64,000 nt of DNA from Leucaena leucocephala (lineage: Eukaryota > Streptophyta > Magnoliopsida > Fabales > Fabaceae), in the NCBI GenBank assembly GCA_037074615.1, contig CM073558.1, forward strand, positions 8,370,001 through 8,434,000, in the 5' to 3' direction. The notes under the pieces were generated by a model, which worked only from the letters and a program-made list of their open reading frames with translations, searched no databases and was not told where the DNA came from. Within the stretch, counting starts at the first letter, position 1; the number at the start of each line of letters is the position of its first letter. Shown here one piece after another: positions 57,059 to 64,000 of this stretch. The translations under genes were made by a program, and so were the position numbers.

Positions 57059-60000
57059 TGTAACATCCTTACTTTTATACGTCTTAGGGACCATTCAGTA
57101 GCATTTGGAACCACTTACAAGACCTTGGAAGTCCATTAGCCAAATCTGGAATTTTACTCTTTCTCGGGTTACTATTCATATGGTATTCTAGATTACGCAA
57201 CAAACTTAAAAAAATCATAATTAATTCTAGAAAACTTGAAATAAAGTGTTTTAAAAAGCTATGTGAAGATAACATCTCAAAATTTAAGGAAAAAATAATT
57301 TTCATACCAAATGATTAGCCAATTAATTCAATTTATTCGTTAAAGTTTACTATTCATTTAGTCAAAAACTCTAGAAACAGATTCTAGTCCCTTAATTTGA
57401 AAATTCATTTCTCTTGGTATACACATCCAAATGAAACTTTATACCTATTCTCTTAAAGCTCTAGATGTTTGCTACACGCTCATAAAATTTCATTAAACAA
57501 TTCCTTCATTTACTAGGTCAAACTGAAGCCACAACAAAACTGGTTCAGGACATATGTTTTTACCATTTTAGTTTCCTTTCTTTCACTTTCCATAATTGTT
57601 CCAGCATGCATAAGCCATTAAATAAACTGCTTAATATTCATATACATCATGTACATATGCCATAAGTATTACAAATAGTTTCATCACATAAATAGACACT
57701 TGACATGGCATTTACATACATGGGTCATTCATAGCATATACTATCCTTTTCTCCATTCTTTAGCTCTTCTCCATGTATACCTTTTCCATCATGCTTGACC
57801 TAAATTGGTTGGTTATGGGAGAGTGAGATTCTAGAGAATCTTAGTAGCAAATATTACCACTTAAATATGCAAGATGGATGCTAATGCATGATATGTAATT
57901 TCATTAAATTTCTTTGATCAGTGACATGCCATTATGCTATATACTTTTACATAAAGTGCATGGCCAGGGAAAACATGTTATTCACAATACATTTAACATC
58001 ATTTATCATGTCACAATATCATTCAAGTATTATATACATGTCAACACATAAGCATACCACATCAAGCACATAAAGATGTAAGTCAACTACCTTACACTTA
58101 AGCTTTCCTCTTGATCTTTAGCATTTGCTCTGTAGCTTTCCAACCATGAAGCCTTTATGTCCATCACTTCCCAACATCTTCTTGGATGTTTCAAGGTCCT
58201 AAACACATTCATATTCATCACATAACTCATTAGGACTTATGAACTCCAACCATGTTCAATACTAACTTTGTTACACTCTTTATTGTCATAACTTTCTCTA
58301 ATCTTCACTAATCCACTTGGCTCCTGAACCAATTGATGTCTTGACTTTACCCTACACAATTTCATCTTTTGAATCCATTTATGAGCTTAGAATCATGAGA
58401 TTCCATCTCCTTCATGGCCTGCTGTACAGAACTGAACATAAGCATACAATTCTTTCAAAAAATTCTCATTTTGATTCTAATGCTTCCCATACTTGTTTCT
58501 CCACTTTACCCCACACAACTTTTCATTTTAAAACCATTGGAACCATAAAAATCATGAAATTCCAATCACTGTTCATGCGAGTGAACAGTACCATTAAGAA
58601 TTCCAAAAACTACAATCTTGAGATTTTAATGTTTTCAAGATTCAGAACCTTTCCAATCCTACACAAAATCATCATATAAACTCAATGAAAGCATTAAATC
58701 ATTAAAATTCCATTTCCTTCCCTCATGAATAGTGAATACCAAATAGGGTACACCATGGCAAAGTCAAGAATATCAATTTGATTAAACAACTAACCACTTA
58801 ACTAGCTTGTTTAACCTTCAATCATAAGTTTCTAACTTTAATTTCTTCTTTCCCCTTTCATCTAAGTTTTTGGGCAGCACCACCCCTTAGAGAAAACTCA
58901 ACTTTTCCCCATGAAAACCCTAAGTTCAAGCTCCTAAATCAAAGGAAAATAAGCTAGGAGAGATTGCTTACCTTTAATCTCTAGCTTGCTTGAACTTTGG
59001 TACCTTGAATCTTCTTTGTCTTGACTTGAGTTTTCATTTTGCAAGAGTTTTACCAAGGTTTCATAGCTCACAGTTTTGCTGCAGAATTGAGGCGGTATTT
59101 ATAGCTAAAATTCATGAAAAATCAATGGCCAAGATTGATTTGGTTACTATTTGATCCAAGGGCTCATATTTAATCTTGGATTTAACTTTTTCTAAAAAGA
59201 ATAATTATGACATCATGTGGGACAGCTCATGGGACACCTAAGAGGGGTATGTGGCATGCTGCCCATGTAAGGAAGCTTCTGGAAAAAATCCAGTCCAATC
59301 CGGTACTGATCGGAGTAGTTTCACAACAACCAGACTATGTTCTGTTCCTAATTTTTTATAATATACCAGGATATATATTCTGTCCTAGAAATCAATGTCT
59401 AGACTTCTCATATCATTGAAATTCATATACTGAATATTTTTCTGCCATCTATTCCTTGGGAAATGACCAAAATACCCTTGGTGTCCTTTCTTGCACTATA
59501 TTAACCCTAAGGGTATAATTATCATTTCACCCCTTGTTGTACTGCCTCATGGAATATAGTGGCTCAACTAATCATATTTATTCCATGTGCCACATTTTTA
59601 GCCTATCCTAGATGACAAAAATGCCCTCCATCCATCTCTAGTACAATCTGGGCATCCAGGGGCATTTTCGTAATTTTACACCTTTTCTGGACACTGGCCC
59701 CTTCTACTGATGAACTGGTACCCTGGGTTTTGGGCCCTCCTTGGCATCATCACAGGCCTATATATGAGGTCATTTGATCTCATTCTATTCAGGCTCATAT
59801 ACCGATAAGTTCCATTATCAGATCACGGGTGTTATCAAACTCCCGTCAAAATTCACTGTTATGGGAATGACTTTTTAAACAGGACTTCTTCTGGGGTTCT
59901 GTCAGATTCATAACATCTGACACTGTAAGGCACACTTTCCTATAATTCTCCCACTTATATCTGATGTCCATGGAATCTGATAAAATTTCAGATAACTTTG

Positions 60001-60429
60001 AGACTATCAGATAATTTTCTGCTGTCTAGAGCCCTAATAAAATTTTTATATCATGCTAGATTGACCAGCATATCTTCCTCTATTTACTGATGGAATGTGG
60101 GACTAACAAACTTCCAAGAAGTTATAACCCTTTCCGGGATGATCTTTCTAGAATTACAATTTTGCCCTTGAACTTTTCTCTTAATTACATTATGTCCCTA
60201 ACTTTTTTCATATTTATATTTAGGTCCCTAAACTTTTGAAAATCACCCCTTTTGGCCCAACTTTTGTTTTTACTTTAACTTTTGGCCTTTAAACTTTTCC
60301 AATTTAGCTCCCTTTCTTCCTTCAAGACTCATTTAACCTTTATCATTTCTTCTGATCTTTGTCATAATCCTTTTCAAACCTCTTTCCACTATTAGTATTA
60401 TACAGATAGAGAAAATTTAGGATAGGATA
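57059..60429 (-). mobile_element. D7: solo D-family LTR
   Basis: 3371 bases, minus orientation, TGTAACATCC...GGATAGGATA, flanked by exact GCATC at 57054-57058 and 60430-60434. TATAAATA is the complement of 59096-59103, and the splice-donor-like site is the complement of about 58968-58977. Its early part pairs with D4 and D5 more closely than with D2 and D6, so at least two subfamilies exist. Confidence 0.93.
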
Positions 60430-60434
60430 GCATC

Positions 60435-61329
60435 ATTGAGCTATTTTATTCTATTCACTCAAAGAATTCTTTTGAGAAACTAATAAAATGAGAAAGAATA
60501 AAAGTAATAACTAGAAGAAAACAAAGGAAGATAATGAAAGGGAATTAGAGGAACCTCTCATGGTAGCTAAAGGTTTTCTTGATCACTCTTAACACTAAGA
60601 CGTACAAATTTGAGTTTGCCTCAAGCCCTTTTTGTCAAGTTTTATATTTGTCATTGCTTGATTACTATAAAGTGTGGTTGGAATTGTATATGTCATATAG
60701 TAAAATTGTGGTATGATACTTTCATGCTACTTCATATTTGTCACATCTTCTTACTCTTACCCTTTGGCTTCTTCCATGTTACCTTTTTTCCTTTCTCATA
60801 AATCTCTGATACTCCTTTCGAGTTATGCGTAGAGAGATGGAAAGGGTGTCAAGTGATGGTTCACTTGGTGCACCATGATATGAGAGATTCTATAGGAAAT
60901 AAGGACTATTTTGTAGTTAGATTGCTTCTTAAAGCCCTTGCATATAAGTTTGTGAAGCAATAGATTCACAATATCATATCACTCATCCTAGTGATTTGTG
61001 TGTAAGAGAGGTATTAATCAACTTTAAAAAAGGATTTGTTTGACTAATTAAATATAAATGGTTGTGATGATTTGCTTTGAATATTTATAGGGAATTTAAT
61101 CCTGTATAATGATCATCACAAAGTATGTTTATTTAGTGTGTTATCCAAAAAATGAAATTAAATTGGAAATGATCTTTTTTAACTTGTAATGTATTGAATG
61201 TGTAGGGGATATATGATGAAGTCATGTAAATATATTGATAGTTTCATACAAAAAAATTAGAAGGAGCTTAACGATTATTTTAATTAAAAAGTGAAGTCGT
61301 CACACTTTGATTTTAATTTTGTCTTCTAG
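60435..61329. other. AT-rich DNA, nothing recognised
   Basis: No supportable gene or repeat. Short open frames have no domain-like content. Confidence 0.4.
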
Positions 61330-61935
61330 CATACTTTTCTCTTATGATAGACATATGAGAGATTACTATATGCCTTTCTCCTTCCCTAAAGATTCCCATA
61401 ATGCACTCCTTTATAATTTTTATAACTTCAAATTCCCCTTTGGAGCCTCTGAATCTAAACAAAGGTAACTCCTTCAGGTTGGTCAAAACACTTGGAGGAA
61501 CACGAGTTAGGTCCAAATAACATATGTCATTCAAGTCACTATAACAAAATAGTGACAAGAGATATGTATATGTATATGTATAAAAGATAATTTATCCTGT
61601 ATATAAATGAAACCATTTAGTTTCAAACCTAATGAATTACAAAATATTGGAACTTGGGGATGCTCTCATTGTATTCCAGTTTGATAATCAATTTCTAACT
61701 AAATCAAATAGTGATATGTTGGAATATCATCCATAATCACATAGTGATAATCAAGAATCAGCATGAGAAAAAAATTAGGTGTATCACAAACCTTAGAAAC
61801 AAGTTTCAAGACAAAACATTATGAAGAAGTCTTGGCAGAAGTTGAAAATTGTAACCCATTCAAAAGCAAAACATTAAAGGAAAACCAACTGTAGAAAGTT
61901 CTCACACAGTCATACCCACAACTTTAACGTTAAAA
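61330..61935. repeat. Second copy of the 56095-56660 segment
   Basis: Direct repeat of 56095-56660, with GGAGG...CACTTAG(A/T)GGAACA, AATAGTGACAA, CCATTTA(T/G)TTTCAAA, GGAATATCATCCATAATC and AAGACAAAACATTATGAAGAA blocks in the same order. About 1.9 kb apart if D7 is removed. A minus frame (61558-61313) ends with FREGERHIVIS. Identity unknown. Confidence 0.6.
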
Positions 61936-62269
61936 TAGGGAAAACACTGGTGATGAAATATTCCCATGGTGGAAGTAAAGGAAGCCACGAGTCTAGAGTT
62001 AAGAGACTCTCGCCTAGAGCATAATGGCTAAGAGTTGAGTAAGCCAAGTGGCTGTAGAGATTTATGCCTTTATCGAAGGCAAAGTGATGACATAAGCCTT
62101 TAGATAATTAAGGTGGCCTCCAAATAGCGATAACATGATAAGTTCTTTCCATGTACCATATAAAGTCAATAAAGTAGTAGAACTTGTAAAAGTCAAAGTA
62201 AGGCTAAGGTGATGCAAGCATATTAAAAGCATGATACTAAGCATCATGGCTTTAAGATTGATGAAGTAG

Positions 62270-62790
62270 TTGAGAGAGTTAGAATGGCATGAAAGAACTA
62301 AGGAAAGGCTTTTAGTGTCACACAGTAAACAAAAAGCTATGTTGATAATAGTACAAAGTCACTAGAATTCAAGGTTGGAGATCATGTAACTCCTAGAGAT
62401 CTCACTAGCAATTGGCACTGGATAGGTGAAGAAGAAAAAGAATTTGAGCCCTAATTACATTGGTCCATATTGAAATTTTTGCAAGAGTTGGACCAATGGT
62501 GTAATAGATAGTTTATCCCCATACTTAAACAAACTCTATAATGTATTCCATGTATATGAACAAAAGAAATACCAATTAGACCTAGAGTACACCATTGAGT
62601 ACGAAGATATTGGTGTGTGAGAATAATTTGATCATGAAGTGGAGCTAGAATAAATTATTGTCATAAGAGAATACCATTTGAGAAAGGTGTCTGGAAGGGA
62701 TTGTCTCCTAGAGAAGCAACCTAGGAGCTTGTAGAGGACATGAAGAAGTTGTACCTATAATTAATGTCACCAGGTACATTTTAAATTTGG
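62270..62790 (+). pseudogene. Ty3/gypsy pol 3' end (chromovirus-like), decayed
   Basis: Broken frames carry the integrase C-terminal region typical of Del/Tekay-type chromoviruses: SKQKAM region, LEFKVGDHV, FARVGPM, a decayed VFHVS block, the KEIPIRP/YTIEYEDIGV-like stretch near 62570-62610, and EKQPRSL/ELVEDMKKLY, the tail that normally reads EATWE. Many stops. It is followed by the expected non-coding leader into an LTR. The rest of pol is not in the window, or was lost in 60435-62270. Confidence 0.7.
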
Positions 62791-62820
62791 AGGATGGAAT
62801 TTATTTTATGATGACAAAAT

Positions 62821-63430
62821 TGTAACATCCTAAAAATTGGTAAAAGGGATATTAAGATATCATTGAGGTCAAGAGTATTTTATGGGATTAAAAAGCCTCA
62901 AAGGTAAAATTTTAGGGAAAGAATAATTATTAAAAATATTTTGGGCATCAGAAAAAGTTAGGAAAAATCTTGGAATAGATATTTTGGGGATCTATAAAAT
63001 TATAAAAGAGTTTATTTCCCCAAAAGAGTCCTAAAAGATTTAGCATCTATTTTTCAAATTTTAAAGGCCTTATTTTCTTGAAAAATTCAAGAAAAATAGT
63101 TAGAGGTTATCGTTTGCTCCAAAATTTTTAGGGAAATTACTTTATGAGCTAAAAAAATCTATTGGAGCAAGAAAATATTTATTTTATAAAAATTATTAAT
63201 TTCTAGGAATTTTTTATTATATCAAAAAATAAGGAAAATACTAAAAATAGGTATAAAATAAATGTTGAAGGCAAAAAATGGACTTCACATACATGCAATT
63301 TTTTCCACGTGTTCATCTCTATGGCCACCACCTATTTCACGTGTCCTTCTCTTCCCTCATTGTCTTATTTGTTATTTTTTAGAGAACATCAAGAGCGTGA
63401 TAGAAAAGGAGAGCATAAGGGGAGGACTAG
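62821..63430 (+). repeat. Chromovirus-type 3' LTR (start), end unclear
   Basis: TGTAACATCCTAAAAATTGG begins right after the sequence AATTTGGAGGATGGAATTTA (62784-62803), in the position and wording usual before the LTR of chromoviruses (a GAGGACGAA-like region). AT-rich to about 63280, then CACGTG elements at about 63306 and 63339. The right end is not clear because a B-related LTR follows. Confidence 0.6.
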
Positions 63431-63469
63431 ACTATTGTGACGCTGGAGTACATAAATCGAGCTTGTGAT

Positions 63470-64000
63470 ATGATGAGGCCAGATTATTGTGGCCTGATCT
63501 ATGGCACAACCCTATTGTTCTTCTCGAGGAGACTTTTATGTGGAAACCTAGCAGATTGGATGTCAAAATCAATAAAAAACCTGAGCATGGATAAAATGGT
63601 TTTGGGTTTTAGAGATTGATGCAATAAAAGTATGGTGCAGAAAGGTAAATGCTTTTTTGGATTTTTGATTAAAATGAAAACGAGTTGATTTGTTGAGAAA
63701 TATGTTATGAAAGGCTCTTAATGATGAAAACGTATCTATCCTTGCTCTCACATAAAAATTGGGGTTTTGAAGTCATTAAGTCTAAAAAAATCTTAATTGA
63801 TCGATTGAATCAAAAACCCTAATTTTCCTTAAACCCCTTTGATCAAAGATAGTTCAAGAACTATTAGTGAATTGTCATAAACCGCTTAGTGTGTAAATTG
63901 AATCTAGATGATGAAAATGCCCTCGAATGGTCGTCGATCGAAAACCCTAGATTTCAAGCAATTGAATTAATTAACAACGATCGCTAATAATAACCCAACT
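63470..64000 (-). repeat. B4: further B-related LTR, cut by window end
   Basis: Aligns in the same orientation with B2 from about 7660 to 8180 (GGCACAACCCTATTGTTCTT, GGAAACCTAGCAGATTGG, CTATCTATCCTTGCTCT, CTTAGTGTG, TGCCCTCGAATGG and TCGATCGA blocks). The first bases are too diverged to fix the boundary, and no primer site is seen beside it. More diverged from B2 than B1 is. Confidence 0.7.

Noticed and set aside
58317..58679. 120-codon plus-strand frame with a similar frame at 30318-30518
   Set aside because: Both are the same antisense portion of D LTRs; the similarity reflects repeat homology, not protein conservation.

Overview
The window looks like repeat-dense nuclear DNA of a plant, most likely a eudicot. 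It is AT-rich throughout, and nearly everything recognisable is plant-type LTR retrotransposon: Athila-like Ty3/gypsy, Sirevirus-like and other Ty1/copia, and long solo LTRs starting TGT(C/A)A(T/C)ATCC. There is also a decayed L1-type LINE. I found no intact host gene, tRNA or rRNA gene, and no CRISPR array. Nearly all coding sequence is broken by stops and frameshifts, many of them explicable as C-to-T or G-to-A changes, the decay expected of methylated transposons. The species cannot be named from the sequence. For this text I label elements E1, E2, H and G, and LTR families A, B, D and F.

Layout. 1-9078: E1, an Athila-like element on the minus strand. It has a 3' LTR cut by the window start, gag/protease remnants, no reverse transcriptase or integrase, a tRNA-Asp-type primer site and a 5' LTR. 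9079-9863 and 32608-32705: two halves of a LINE, split by E2. 9864-32607: E2, a plus-strand Athila-like element with both LTRs, a decayed tRNA-Asp primer site, gag, protease, RT, RNase H, integrase and two polypurine tracts, flanked by CATAT duplications. E2 is itself interrupted by three D solo LTRs (D2, D3, D4) and one B solo LTR (B3). D3 carries an inserted F LTR (F1). 32706-36345: non-coding DNA with an LTR-like fragment interrupted by D5. 36346-45930: H, a plus-strand copia element flanked by TCTCT, with F2 in its leader. 45948-55127: G, a minus-strand Sirevirus-like copia element, with D6 inserted in its 5' LTR. 55128-62270: unrecognised DNA holding two kinds of internal duplication and D7. 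62270-63430: the 3' end of a chromovirus-type Ty3/gypsy pol, its polypurine region and the start of its LTR. From about 63470 to the end: a further B-related LTR.

The target-site duplications give a readable insertion order: LINE, then E2, then D2, D3, B3 and D4, with F1 in D3; likewise G then D6, and H then F2. Every D copy is a solo LTR or fragment, so unequal recombination between LTRs has been frequent here. The most unusual features are a paired palindromic motif (GTCGCGAC) clustered in the LTRs, leader and 3' region of the Athila-like elements; E1's coding tandem repeat in place of RT and integrase; an extra ORF upstream of gag in H; and a conserved splice-donor-like site downstream of the TATA box in the D LTRs.
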